This document shows positions 36,717 to 48,235 of a DNA stretch of 64,000 bases, piece by piece. The DNA is taken from NCBI RefSeq assembly GCF_963678635.1, contig NC_087070.1, positions 682,001 to 746,000 of the forward strand, written 5' to 3'. Each line of letters opens with the position of its first letter. The first letter of the stretch is position 1. This DNA is from Symsagittifera roscoffensis (taxonomy: Eukaryota > Xenacoelomorpha > Acoela > Convolutidae). The notes under the pieces are model-generated. The model saw nothing but the letters and a program-made list of their open reading frames with translations, searched no databases and was not told the DNA's origin. The translations under genes and the position numbers were made by a program.

Positions 36717-36890
36717 AAGACTAGCGTGTAACGCAACTCCGGTGCTTCGAATTTTTGACAACTCACAAAAAACCGCATATATAAGAAATAAGATCTGCAT
36801 CCTATGTGTGTAATCTGACCGCAACCCAATTACTGGGTTGGTAACTTCAAACTTTGTAAAACTTTAGTATTCAAGTTTTGAAAAAACCTT
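36717..36890. repeat. Dispersed repeat, uninterrupted copy
   Basis: Blocks GACTAGCGTGTAACGCAACT... and CACAAAAAACCGCATATATA... (36717-36890) recur at 38100-38147 and 39075-39200, where a 927-bp element separates them. This copy represents the empty site. Confidence 0.75.
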
Positions 36891-36956
36891 AAATGAAGCG
36901 AAAAAATTTTGTACTCAATAGAAACCATAAAGCAACAATTTGTCAAAACCCCAGGC

Positions 36957-37010
36957 GCAGAGGCGAAGCTGCGCTTCTCAAACACAAGCGATAAAACCAC
37001 ACAAGGTAGC
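36957..37010 (+). repeat. Dispersed hairpin repeat, copy 4 (partial)
   Basis: GCAGAGGCGAAGCTGCGCTTC followed by CAAACACAAGCGATAAAACC resembles the other copies; the stem is GAAGC/GCTTC. Confidence 0.5.
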
Positions 37011-37039
37011 TCTGAAAAAAAAAAGAAATAAGAAAAGTT

Positions 37040-37105
37040 CAAATTCGAAACTGCCATCTCGAGATTTAGAGTCTCACGTACTCGCACAAGCTCAACGTGA
37101 ATTTG
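37040..37105 (-). repeat. tRNA-Lys-derived SINE-like fragment, second copy
   Basis: The minus strand reads GAGTACGTGAGACTCTAAAT and then GGCAGTTTCGAATTTGAAC, matching the anticodon arm and B box of the copy at 31701-31775. Confidence 0.5.
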
Positions 37106-38144
37106 AGATGTGACAACACAGCCTCCAATGAGGCTGCTAGAGATAATAATAAATTGTCTATGCTTTAAAGCAAAAACGCCACCAATTTTAAATTAAATAA
37201 AAGGTAAATACTGCGTTGATCCTCGGACAAAAAGACGAGGATTTTCACGTCCTTCCCACCGAGCCACAGACGCTTGACTAACGGCAAACACAAGCCACCA
37301 ACAAAACAGAGAACAGATTCATGAAATTCCCAAAACTACATCTCGTGATTTTAGCAAAATTGCCTCCAAATGAGCTTTTATTTTGCGAATAAGTTCAGAA
37401 AAAAAAGTAGTCATACTAAATCAAAAAACTTTTCAAAGAAACCAAAATTAATTTCTTATCTTTTCATCATCACCACAACATCCTATTAAATTGAAACCCA
37501 ATAAAGCCATCGTTAAAATTAAAAAGACTTTAAACTCAGTATTCTCGAAATTAAAATTCTTTTGGGATTAGAATTACGACTAAAAAGGCTTTAATATGTT
37601 CTTGGGTTACCTGAATTTGACCTGGGGTACTTTTTTGGAACCAACTACTCTTGACGTTGAAAACGTTTTTTTTTGGGAGTAGAGTCACCCTGCGTCATAA
37701 TTCTTTTGGATCACACTGTAACGTAGCAAAACCTAAGATTCACAGAGAACAAAACATTATGAAAAATGCAATTATGAAAAATGCAAACAGCAATGGATGA
37801 ATTTATCTTTTAAGCATTTTAACCCCATAAGCATTTTCGTAAATTAAGAGCGTAAGTTGCCGTCCACTTAACAAATGAGTTCGAAATAAGCTTGAAAAAA
37901 ACACAAGCCAAAAAGCCAGACATAAATTTTAACTTCAGAAAAAAAATTAAATAAAAAAAATCGCAAGACCAGGATTCGGGACTTCTTATTTAAAGAAAAA
38001 AATCATCACTACCTTTATAAGTGTTTTTAATAAGTTCATTGACACTGAATGAAACTGAAACTCTTTTGTGAGATTTTGTAAAAAGTTTTTCAAATAACTA
38101 AGACTAGCGTGTAACGCAACTCCGGTTCTTCGAATTTTTGACAA
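37106..38144. other. AT-rich intergenic stretch
   Basis: No gene seen. Sequence around 37218-37290 (minus GGCTCGGTGGGAAGGACGTG) may be another decayed tRNA-like piece. Confidence 0.5.
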
Positions 38145-38147
38145 CTC

Positions 38148-39074
38148 TGTGACATTCGACCAGAATGTACGAAAATGCAGTTTCGCATTCGAATTTTTAT
38201 GGAGCAGAAAAAGAGCAGCTAACCTGGAAGATTGATGGTTTTAACAGATTAGTGACGTTATTTGAACGATCAGACAAATCGGGAAGGGTTGGTGTTGACT
38301 GACATGTTAATTTTTAAAAACTCGAATAGTGACGTCCCATTTCTGAGAGGTGTTAAGGGGCCATTTTGGGACGGAATACGGAAGAAAAACAGAACAACAA
38401 GAGTTGCAGTGAAAACAACGAGAAAACAACGACAGATTGATGTTATAACTGGAAATTGTCAGAAACCGCCCCGAGTTGTAACGATTGTGCCGCTACAATC
38501 GTTACCGAGCAATTCACACGAACGAGGAAGGGTATTGGGACGACGTGTCCAGCCTTCCTAAAAGAAATAAGGACGTTATTTCCCCGGATTCCAGAATCCG
38601 GAGGGGTCTCGGGCCCAGAACTCAAACTAGTTTATATAAACTTTTAGCTTACTGGTCATGTCCTGAGTTAAATTTTATTAACATCCAGATTTATTTTCAG
38701 TGAATGAGAAGCAAGGAGTGAGGGAAAGGGTTGATCCATCTTCGATGGAGATGATGATTTTTATCTACTGAACAAAAACAGTAGTAATATAATAATTAGT
38801 AGTAGCCCTGTTTTTAGGAGTGACCTCGTGGTCTGGGGATACTGAAACCCAGCCATGAGCTCACTATTCTTGCATATAATTAAGTTAGTTTGAGTGTTTT
38901 GACCGAAGCCGGAAACAGTAACGTTTTTGTCGACCCGATGTGAGAAAGACCACCAAAAAAACTGGCTGTGGCAGAGACGGTGAAAAGCATGTAGAGCTGT
39001 GTTTAGACGCTAGCCAGTCGTTTTAGAACCTAGCTTTATTTTCCGTCGATATGTACTTCCGGGCGAATGTTACA
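38148..39074. mobile_element. 927-bp DNA element with short inverted repeats and 3-bp target duplication
   Basis: The ends are TGTGACATTCG and CGAATGTTACA (inverted, one mismatch over 11), flanked by CTC on both sides (38145-38147; 39075-39077). The uninterrupted sequence GACAACTCACAAAA is present at 36759-36772, which is a natural empty site. The interior has short open frames without transposase motifs, so the element is probably non-autonomous. The superfamily is unclear. Confidence 0.7.
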
Positions 39075-39368
39075 CTCACAAAAAACCGCATATATAAGAA
39101 ATAAGATCTGCATCCTTTGAGTGTAATCTGACAGCACCCAATTACTGGGTTGGTAAGTTCAAATTTTGTAAATCTTTAGTATTCAAGTTTTTTTTAATGC
39201 AAACTTTAAAAAATCATAAATTTGTAAAGTGTTGTAAAGTGTTTTATACTCAAGTACTTTAAAAAAAGTTTTAAAAATAAATAAAAAACTTCACATCAAA
39301 ATGTTAAACAAAGAGCAGTCGCATTTGAACGCAAGATTTCGATTTCCTGTGAGTACTGTCACAAAACT

Positions 39369-39712
39369 ATAGGGCTAGGAATTTCAAATTGAGAAAATGT
39401 TCAAACTTAAGTTTTCTAAAAACTCCAAAAACCATAAAAAACTTCATATCTTAAAGTTTTTAATGATTTGAGCAGTTTTACTTGGAAACATGATTCGCAA
39501 TTCTCAGAATACTCTAATTCTTTTTTTTTAAATTGAAAATTCTTACACTTTAGTTGGAAGCTGTCAGAGTACTCTGAGAATTGCGAATCATGCTTCCAAG
39601 TAAAACTGCTCAAATCATTAAAAACTTAAAGATATGAAGTTTTTTATGGTTTTTGGAGTTTTTAGAAAACTTAAGTTTGAACATTTTCTCAATTTTAAAT
39701 TCCTAGCCCTAT
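39369..39712. repeat. Foldback: 147-bp near-perfect inverted repeat
   Basis: Arms 39369-39515 and 39566-39712 are reverse complements with only a few mismatches, around a 50-base loop. Outer ends are ATAGGGCTAGGAATTT/AAATTCCTAGCCCTAT. The apparent 65-codon frame inside is a by-product of the palindrome. Transcribed RNA would form a long hairpin. Confidence 0.85.
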
Positions 39713-40366
39713 ATTTTTGTGCTAAAGCTTTCTTAAAGAAAAAACGTCATGTCTCAAAAACTACGAAGATTTGAGCAGTCTTATTTGGAGGCAAAATTCA
39801 CAATACCTGAATATATTTAAACAGTCTCCAACTACAGGGCAAAAAATTTTGTTATTTTGATAAAACATTTTAAATTTGAGGTTTCAGCAATGTAATAATC
39901 AGAAAGTCAAAAGTAGCATAGAAACAGAGTTTACAGTCAGGAGTCTGTAAATGCTTGGAATTTTCTAGATATGTAAGTGATAATGATAGAAAAAGATGAC
40001 AAGTGTTGATGTCCTTACAATTAAAATCGATACAGGTAAAGTTTCTTCGATAAGAACACGCAACTCGACACGAGAAAGTATAAAATAAAGTGTTACAAAT
40101 AAAAAATTTCGTCGACAGTTGTTTTATCATTTGTTGTTCCGAGTTCGCAAGCGGCGTTCGCAATCTGTATTGCAAGGGAGATTCTCTGTTTTAAAAAGCT
40201 GCCTGCTCTGGGTTTCTCAGTTCATATTCTTAGGTTCTTACAAAGCTTGCTCAAAAAAAATTCTGCGCTGGGGCCGGCCGCGCCCTGAATCTCAAAAGCT
40301 AGCGGTTGAAAAAGATACCCATCATCTACTAGATCTTTATACTTGTCATTTTTTTGCTCTTCCGCT

Positions 40367-40780
40367 TCAGTGGCAGCCGCAACAGAGTTTCCAAACAGAC
40401 CCGGCATTAATCCTACAAGGAGCTAAGGAGTCTACTACCGTTACATCCCACAAGAGCTGCTTACCAACAGCCCATGGAATGAGCGTCAAACCGTCTGTTC
40501 GCTTCTGATCCCTTCTGTAGAGGTGTCGTGGTTCTAAAACAGACGGAATAAGAGTAGAAGATAAACTCTGCTTTATAATGGCATTCAGGTTTGAATGCCT
40601 GGAGAATCTCCCTGCACTTTTGAGGCAAGAAAAACAATGCCAACCATCTCCAATAACGTCTTTTCCGCACACGCATTTACGCCATTCGCATATTTTTGAG
40701 CCTAATCGACGTCCTATCGCAATTCTGAGTTGTTGATTTGACAATTTTAACTTCAAATTTTTGCACGGGATGACGTTCAA
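40367..40780 (-). pseudogene. LINE C-terminal zinc-binding and PD-(D/E)XK-like domain
   Basis: The frame reads CVCGKDVIGDGWHCFSC, then AGRFSRHSNLNAIIKQSL, PSVLEP, KRTDGLTLIPW and LLWDVTVVDSLA. Cys/His pairs followed by D-G...W-D-V-T resemble the restriction-like nuclease end of RT elements that lack an APE domain. The assignment is from motif order only. Confidence 0.55.
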
Positions 40781-41218
40781 TCATTGGGGGCCAAATCTAT
40801 CTTGAAACGCGTTGAATCTTTTTACGTCCGTTGGTTCGAGTCGTAAAATCAAGTCTGCAATTTCGCGGTCAAAAATTGGCTCTGTCCAATTTTTTTGGAT
40901 TTCATTTTCCGGAGCCATTTCAATTTTTCCAAGTTCAAACCACCGTTTAAGCGCATCATCATAGGTTCCATCCACATGCTCCAAACCAAAGATTTCGTTC
41001 AAGGCATTTTTTGCTCCTACTGCTGAGGCTAAGAAAGCGGGTAAAGCGAGTAGATGAGCGGAAGAAACGCCCAAGCCACCTTTGAGTGCCGGGAAAACTG
41101 CTTGTAAAAACTGGTTATCATCCATTTTCCTATTAGTGTCCTTGCGTAACGAATTTCTTAGTAATTTGTCGTACCGTTCCAAAAAACTATTTTGCAAAAC
41201 ACAAGGGCTCTTACTCAA
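40781..41218 (-). pseudogene. LINE linker/thumb fragment
   Basis: Open frame between RT and the C-terminal domain (for example PALKGGLGVSSAHLLALPAF, a typical post-RT G-G-L-G-x-x-S motif). It lies in a different frame from the RT palm. Confidence 0.55.
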
Positions 41219-41427
41219 AAAAAATATAGGAGTTTTGGCATGCTAAAGCAATTTTTCAGTAGGTAAAAACCAAAATGGACGTCTAGTTTGTCAATGACAT
41301 CCGAGATTTTTTCAGGCTCCTTAATTTTTCATTGAGCCATTCTTTTCGGTGAAGCTCGCCGATTGGAGATCCTAAATTGAGAAGTTCTTTTTTTAATTTT
41401 TTTTGGCGCATATTTTTCGAAATTGTG

Positions 41428-41880
41428 TTAAAATTGAATTATCCTGTGTACTCGTAGTCGGTCCCAAAAAAAACAAAGTTCGCACTTCTCAGGGTTCAAG
41501 CTCAGGCCGTATATTTGTTCCAATTTCAGAATGTTTTTAAGGTCCCGGAGTACTACCTTATAGTCGTCGGCTAAATTTCCATCATCTAAATACCAGATGT
41601 TAAATTTCGACTCCAACTGTTTGACTAGTGTCTGAATTGTTTGCGCAAAAAGGGGTGGGGCTTCAGGATCACCTTGCTGAGTTCCGTCTTCTGACATTAT
41701 GACAGAGTTTCCGTAAAAAAGGTAACTAGTTTTACTATACGCGCAATGGGTGTAATTGTACAATTCTGGGCGATTTGAAAAAACATGATTCAGCATTGTT
41801 TCTCTACTTAGAGAGTTAAAGGCATTCTTAAAATCTAGTTTGAAAAAGAACAAAGCACTTTGAATTGTCGTCGCGTTCAA
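41428..41880 (-). pseudogene. LINE reverse transcriptase, palm
   Basis: Shows FFKLDFKNAFNSLSRE (RT motif A), GTQQGDPEAPPLFA (motif B), IWYLDDGNLADD (motif C, YLDD) and LSLNPEKCEL (motif D). All are of non-LTR type. A frame break separates it from the N-terminal RT part. Confidence 0.85.
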
Positions 41881-41932
41881 TTAGTTTTCGAAACGAGTGT
41901 GCAGCTATTTCTGCTCCTCGTTAGGTACCGCA

Positions 41933-42616
41933 TCATACCTGTACGTTTCCGAAAAAATTTTGTCGCTTGGAGAGGGCCTTGCTTCCAGCGCATTTAGACG
42001 CGATACGTCTCAGCGTGTTGCCTATGGCAATTGGTCTCAAACCTCCGTCTATCTTTATGAGGGCGACAAGCTTTGCGCCAAAAAAGAAAGGTCTTAGGGG
42101 TTCGGGTATTTTGCCATCTCCAATGAGGTTTATCAACTTAGTAAGCGTTTTCAGAAAATTAAGTCCTGCACTGCCATTCGACTTATAAACAAGATCTTTA
42201 AAAATTTGAGGAACTATTTTATCAGGTTTTGCTGCTGATCCGTTCGGAAAGGACATTATCGCTTTGTATAGGTCGAATTCGGTTACAAAAAAACTGTCTA
42301 AATTTTGTGGATTTGGAGCTGCAAATTTGGCTCGCTGAGGGTGCTTAGATAACAATTTTTGATAGTTATCGGTTGAAAAAGGAGCAATTTTGTCATCCGA
42401 AGCAGCAAGCCTTGTCCCTCTCTTTATATTTCCTTCATCGAGCTTACTACTTATTAGCTTTATTCTCTGCTCGAGGTCACTCAGAGGCGGGCTTGAAACT
42501 TGGGGATTGGGTTTTGGAAGTGACACGTCATTTGCTTGAATTTTTTTATTTATCAAAGAGCTCATGAGTGTGGTCTGTTTGCGTCCACTTCTTTTTGGTT
42601 GCTCCAAAAAAAACAA
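41933..42616 (-). pseudogene. LINE reverse transcriptase, N-terminal part
   Basis: Ends with FFFGAKLVALIKIDGGLRPI then AIGNTLRRIASK, the non-LTR RT fingers motif (K-x-G-x-R-P-I-x-x-G). Upstream is a Ser/Pro/Lys-rich segment. Confidence 0.75.
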
Positions 42617-42658
42617 GAACGACGTTGAAAAAATTAGCCATTTTGTAACATCTACATT

Positions 42659-43030
42659 TTAGAAGATGTCAGTCATTTTGTCCGACGGACTTTCCGCCAA
42701 GGGAAGACGGGATTCTTTTGGTACTCTCTTGAGTACTCGGACATTTGAGATGGCTGTATTAACATAATTGTCTAGCACTAAATCATTAGCTATTGTTGCT
42801 TTATTAACAGATTTTACATCAACGCATAAAGGACACTGAAACCATTGGGTTTTCTTAGAGTCGCTAAGAGGAATATTTACACAAATGATATGATACCAAC
42901 TAGAACAACAATCACATCCAATCCAATTTATCAGTCCTGAAGGTTTTAAGAAATCTTTGCTTTTACAATCTTTGTTGTTTTTCCTCATCTTGACGCAGCA
43001 TAAATGATAAGCGGTTAGTGGGAATTTCAC
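42659..43030 (-). pseudogene. PHD-finger ORF at the 5' end of the LINE
   Basis: WIGCDCCSSWYHIICV and WFQCPLC with an upstream Cys pair give a PHD-type C4HC3 finger. PHD fingers read histone tails, so the domain may have guided the element to chromatin. Confidence 0.7.
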
Positions 43031-43039
43031 AAATCAGCA

Positions 43040-43990
43040 AATAAAAAAATAAAAGACAATTAAATTAATTTGAATTTTTAAATCGAATTACAAAAATCAA
43101 AAACAAGGAACAATCTCTCCCGAGCTCAGTAGGTCCAGCGGTTCACCACGAAATTCTTCAAGCCAGTTCCAGTTTCCCACACTCCCCACAGAAAGTCACT
43201 TGACAGACCTGTCTCTAAAATCCCTCAGAGGGCGCTCCACAAACAGGCACAAACATTAAACACAACAAATCTAATTAATAAGTTTATAAAAGGTTCTATA
43301 ACAAAACCTACAAAGATTTGAGCACCTTATTTGGAGGAAAGATTAACAATCCCCGAGATTTTCTGAAAATCGCAACTACAAGGTGGGAATTTCAAATGAT
43401 TTCGAAACTTTTAAAATTCAAGATCTCGAAAACTGCAAGGAATTGAGCAGTCATTTTTGAAGGCTACAATCGCAATCACTGCCAGCAGCCAACTAATGGG
43501 CTGGGACTTTTACATTCAGAGATTTTTTGAGTTTTCTAAATCACAAACACTGTCGTATCTCGAAAGCTTAAGGATTTGAATAATTGGAGCTAAAATTCGA
43601 AACCCCCGAGGCAACTCTGACAGCATCCCACTTTTGGGTTGCTCATTTTAAACTCATTATTGAAATAAACAGAATTGAAACTGAAAAATTGAAGAAAATT
43701 CTAAGCATTGCAATATACGATATAGCTTAAATGTGAAAAAATTCTTTCGCAAAACATTTATAAAAATACTTTGCCATTCCCCCAGATGCACACAAAAAAG
43801 ACGTTAAAGACGTTAACAGTGAGTTCGCATTGAAAATGGGGGTCAACATATTCCAGAATAATATTTTTCAAAATTTCGATTGCAGATAATTCTGAAAAAT
43901 GTAAAAACGGCCATTTTGTCACAAAAAAAATACTATAAAAACAGACAACCGGATTAAAGAGACGAAAATCAGTAGAAAGAAAACAAGGGA
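43040..43990. repeat. Intergenic stretch with degenerate tandem repeats
   Basis: Between about 43300 and 43660 three diverged units of about 125 bases begin with forms of GAAAACTNCAAGGATTTGAGCA and are related to sequence at 39750-39850. The rest shows no gene. Confidence 0.45.
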
Positions 43991-44600
43991 AAAACGAAGC
44001 CTCTTATCGTGATAACACGACACGATAAGACGCTTAACTGTAGGGTTAGACGACGGAAGGAAGGTCCAGTGGGACCTCCGGAGCGGATCTGTACCCTACC
44101 GTGCCACGAAATTGAGGAAATAACGACATTATCCCCGGGGGAACACGGAATTAGAGGCCCTTGCCAAAAACCTGTCAGATACTTTAGGACATATTTTAGC
44201 TACTGTAATGCCCTGAACGATTTAATTAACTCAAACATTGTTTAGTATTTCAGAGCATGAGTAGTTATAAAAGATGAAAGAGTCAATCCATCTCCAATGG
44301 ATTTAGTATAAAACTGTCATTAAAAACATAAAAAGTTTTTTGTATTATTCACGTAGTCTGTGGATCCGAGACCCAGCCATGTGGTTGTGTTCGCATGTAA
44401 ACGAAAGCTGATCAAAAGTAATTTGGCTGATGGCCTAAAAATGATAACTTTTTAATTATTTCTTAACAAACCAGAAAATAACTGGCTAGATCTAGACGGT
44501 TAAAAACGAGAACAATTTAGGTAACTGATGTCAGCCAGTCGCCAATAGGTAACTTTTTTACGCTCCGGCACTGTTTAGTCTATGAGAGAATGCTAAATAG
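43990..44600. repeat. Diverged relative of the 927-bp element
   Basis: Shares ordered blocks with 38500-39060: GGAAATAACGACATTATCCC, a TCAATCCATCTCCAATGGAT stretch, ACCCAGCCATG, and an AACTGGCT...CAGCCAGTCG segment. Terminal repeats are not preserved. Confidence 0.45.
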
Positions 44601-45320
44601 GTTGAAAAACATAAAAATGATCAGATGGTGAAGCTCGCATTTGATTATATAATAGATTAATTCCTAGTCTTTTCAACAGCACTCCAACACATAAATCAAC
44701 AGTAAAAACTTTGAAAAGAAAAACCGGTTGCCGTTGCAAAGCGCACAGAAGTGCCTGACTAGTGTAATTGATGTGATAAATCTATTAAATAGTTTCAGGT
44801 ATATTTCAGGGCTCGAGTGACTGGGGTCACTCCAGCCGGCTACCCTCATCCAATGACTACTACCCAACGATGTTCAGACTTCTGCTGGCTGGACCCGATT
44901 AACTGAACAAGTTCCTTGCTTCTGTGAAAAACGAAAACCTCATCTGTTTGTTGCGCGATGCAGTTTCCCGTGTCCTTACTACCAGTTCTATTCTGAAAGC
45001 GTTATCTCCTGTGAACGGTAACTTCTTTTATTGAAACAACAACTGCACACAATGAAACAGCTGCTGCAAATACGCTGAAAACCAAGCACCGCCGTCGAGT
45101 TTTACACATGAGCAACTACAACCACAAAACACTTAAGAATCAAATTAAGATTAATTTTGTCTTCAATGTATACCCTAGAATTTTCAGTAGACTGTCAATG
45201 CGCGTTTTCAAAAAGACGCGAAAACTGTCGAATATATTTTTGAACATGTTTAACGGCGAGAAAAAGCATCGCGTACCGATGGGAAACCAAGTTATGTTAA
45301 TTGCAGAGTTCAACAAGATT
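44600..45320. other. Unassigned stretch
   Basis: Less AT-rich in places (44810-44960), but I could not assign it. It may be the 5' edge of the decayed gypsy element that follows. Confidence 0.4.
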
Positions 45321-45329
45321 TTACAAATA

Positions 45330-45960
45330 GATCAGCAAAAAAAATTGTAACATGCACCTGCTGTAGGTAGTAGCGGCTTGCAATAGCACACAAAATTCCA
45401 CGACAGTCTTTAGCCCTATCCTGATGGTGACTGGAAAAAAAAGGGCGATGCCACCGACCGTCTTTTTTTCCTGAGTACGAAGGCGAGAGGATTTCATCTC
45501 AACCATAATCAAAGGAGACTACCTGAGGCAACAAGAGAAGAGTTGAATGAACTGTGAAGACGCAACAATGCAGACGCAACACTGCGTAGATGCGACAGAT
45601 GAAGAAGTACGATCAAAAAAGATGGAAGCCAAACGTTACTCAGTGGATTAGTTCGTGTGGCTGTTCCGGAGTGTGATTACCGAAAGGTACAAAAAAAGCT
45701 ACTGAAGAAGTGGGTGGCACCTTTTGAAATAACAGAGGTACCACAAAAATTAGGTTCTATCGCTTAGGCACAGGAAGTGCCGCTCACGTGACAACCTGAA
45801 GCCGCATGTTCCCTCGCGGGAACACTGGTGCATATCACAAAACATGGAAGGCCTAGGTCTTGTTGAGGACTCAGCTCGCAAGGGCAACAAAAAACGAACA
45901 CGAAAGAAGAACGATAAGATTGAGATCTTGAGCCTGCTGATTGGAAGTGTTCATACATCA
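45330..45960 (+). pseudogene. Ty3/gypsy integrase C-terminal relic, copy 1
   Basis: Plus-strand frames give GKKRAMPPTVFFPEYEG (the loop after the catalytic Glu), VQKKLLKKWVAPFEI (GPY/F-like K-W-x-x-P-F) and DNLKPHVPSREH (the D-N-L-K-P module). Stops and shifts interrupt it. It is repeated at 52610-53250. Confidence 0.65.
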
Positions 45961-46400
45961 TGTCTTTATATAAGTCACAAAACAGTCATATTGAGGTGGT
46001 AAGTTTTTGGCCTATTTTCATTTTACCTAGCCTATCACTCTGTCTTGAACGACAAATCTTTGATTTTTTTTCAAATGCGAATATGACACAAAATATCTGA
46101 ACAAAAATTTGGTTTTGTGTCGGGGCGTTCTACTATTCTTCAACTTCTAAAGTTGTGCGATCATATTGAAAAGTGCTCAGCTTGAGTTATCATTATTTGT
46201 GTTTTACGCAGACATTATGAAAGCGTTTGATTTTGTTCCTCATCACAAAATAAATGCAAAGCTGGCAGCGCTTCAGTTCGATTTTTATTTCTTAGACTCA
46301 TCAATAGTTATTTATCTGGACGTAATAAACGAGTTCGTAATAATTTTGTCCTTTCCTATACTGCTTTTTTTCCAAAGGAGTTCCCCAAATATGATCACTA
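45928..46400 (+). pseudogene. LINE RT fragment, copy 1
   Basis: Translates as ADWKCSYIMSLYKS, then SFWPIFILPSLS and YADIMKAFDFVPHHKINAKL, which is RT fingers and motif A of a CR1/Jockey-like LINE. It is joined directly to the gypsy integrase relic. Confidence 0.65.
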
Positions 46401-46578
46401 CTAGCTGTGAAATAAAACTAGATGATTTTATCAATAATTTTCCTGCAATCACTGGTTATCTCCAAAAGGTTGATGATTCTCGTAATTGGTAAGATAATAT
46501 TCCTTCTGGTTATCTCAAAAATTGCGCAAGCCAACTAACGCCAATAGTTGAAGCACCATTCAACGATGTTATTCCCAA

Positions 46579-47220
46579 TCGGCCTGCTGATTGGAAGTGT
46601 TCATACATCATGTCTTTATATAAGTCAAAAAGCAGTCACATTGAGGTGGTAAGTTTTCGGCCTATTTGTATTTTACCTAGCCTATCACTCTGTCTTGAAC
46701 GACAAATCTTTGTTTTTTTTTCAAATGCGAATAAGACACAAAATATTTGAACAAACATTTGGTTTTGTGTCGGGGCGTTCTACTATTCTTCAACTTCTAA
46801 TGTTGTGCGATCATATTGAAAAGTGCTCATCTTGAGTTATCATTATTTGTGTTTTACGCAGACATTATGAAAGCGTTTGATTTTGTTCCTCATCACAAAA
46901 TAAATGCAAAGCTGGCAGCGCTTGAGTTCGATTTTTTTTTCTTAGACTCATCAAGAGTTATTTATCTGGACGTAATAAACGAGTTCGTGTTAATTTTGTC
47001 CTTTCCTAAATTGCTTTTTTTTCCAGTGGAGTTCCTCAAGGCGGTATTCTTAGCGTTAATTTTGCATCCCATCCTTTTATCTTAGCCGACGATTCAAAAA
47101 AAAACAGCACGGATTACACAGCGGTACAGCACAATTTTGATAGTATTTATACCGGTGTTTAAGCAATGATCTTCAATTACATCCAACGAAATGTAAAATT
47201 GTGCGCTTCTTCAAATTCTT
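46579..47220 (+). pseudogene. LINE RT fragment, copy 2
   Basis: Starts again with GCCTGCTGATTGGAAGTGTT and runs through the same YADIMKAFDFVPHHKINAKL block to a VEFLKAVFLALILHP-like motif B. It is a tandem duplicate of 45928-46400. Confidence 0.65.
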
Positions 47221-47943
47221 TTTTTTTACGTTAAGCTATGCTATTGTTAATTATGATAGTTACATTAAAAACCAGGCAGTTTTTTTGATACAGTACTTGA
47301 TAATTTATCTCCTACGTGATGGAATGATTACATCACGTATGAGATAATTAAGGTAAATGTAATAAATTTTACCACATGATCAAAAGAAATTCTTGCATAT
47401 ATGGCTGGCAAATTGCCTTTGCACAAGTCGTAAACCATTACCACTATTTTCTGTGCCTCAAGCTATTGGGTCACATATCAGACTGGATTTATCTAAATTG
47501 GATATTTTCATCAGAAGATATTTTAATGGATTTAACATGGCGATTACAAAGCTGCCTTTTTGAATTTTAATTTATTTCCAATTTGTTATTAACTACAGAT
47601 AAATGATTTAACTTTATTTTACCGGCTACTTTATGATAGTTGCCAAACTTGCTAGACTATGTGCAATCTTCATCTGGATGCAAAATGTCATTTAGGTATC
47701 AAAATTACATTCAAATATGAACCAACGGGGAAAAACCTTTTTGTTAGAACAGTCCATATACTGAGGACAGTGAGACCAGATCGTGATTTATCTCTTCCCA
47801 AGTTCGAAGAAAACGTGTTAAGCTTTTATAGACACAAGCTCAACGCGAATATGGTGAGCTTAACCTACTGTCCCTGCATAAACTGCAGATCTAAGCTTTT
47901 CTGTTTTATTTTTCATTATGTAAACTCCCTTGCTGGTTAAACT

Positions 47944-47974
<31 letters not shown>

Positions 47975-48235
47975 TATACAATTGAAGCAGTTAAAGGAGA
48001 GAAAAAGTTTTATCCATTATTTTGTAGAAGTTTGGTGTTGCTGGTGGATTTTGAACTCACTATTCTCGAAGCAACAAATTCTTTGAAAATCACGACTAAA
48101 AAGACTTTAAAAAGTTTTTGAATTACCTGAGTTTGATCTAGGGTACTTTTGCTGTTTTTACATGATCAGCCGAAATGCAGAAATTTTAATTTTTGCGATA
48201 AGTTTATTAAGTGTTAAACAGAAGGTCAAGGTATT
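47220..48235. other. Unassigned AT-rich stretch with a CT microsatellite
   Basis: No supported gene. A (CT)n run of 27 bases lies at 47948-47974. Confidence 0.5.
47948..47974. repeat. (CT)n microsatellite
   Basis: Uninterrupted CT dinucleotide run of about 13 units. Confidence 0.9.

Larger units (their letters stand above)
39890..43030 (-). mobile_element. Decayed non-LTR retrotransposon with PHD finger, RT and nuclease-like C-terminus
   Basis: Minus-strand pieces in order: PHD finger (42659-43030), RT N-terminal part (41933-42616), RT palm (41428-41880), thumb/linker (40781-41218), C-terminal zinc/nuclease-like domain (40367-40780) and a 3' UTR to about 39890. The 3' part is repeated in degenerate form at 48235-49165, which supports mobility. 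Frame breaks between pieces show it is dead. Confidence 0.75.

Noticed and set aside
38262-38561. 99-codon frame inside the 927-bp inverted-repeat element
   Set aside because: Basic and without transposase motifs; the diverged relative at 43990 does not keep the frame open.
39416-39613. 65-codon frame in the foldback
   Set aside because: The translation is self-similar because the DNA is palindromic; it is not a gene.
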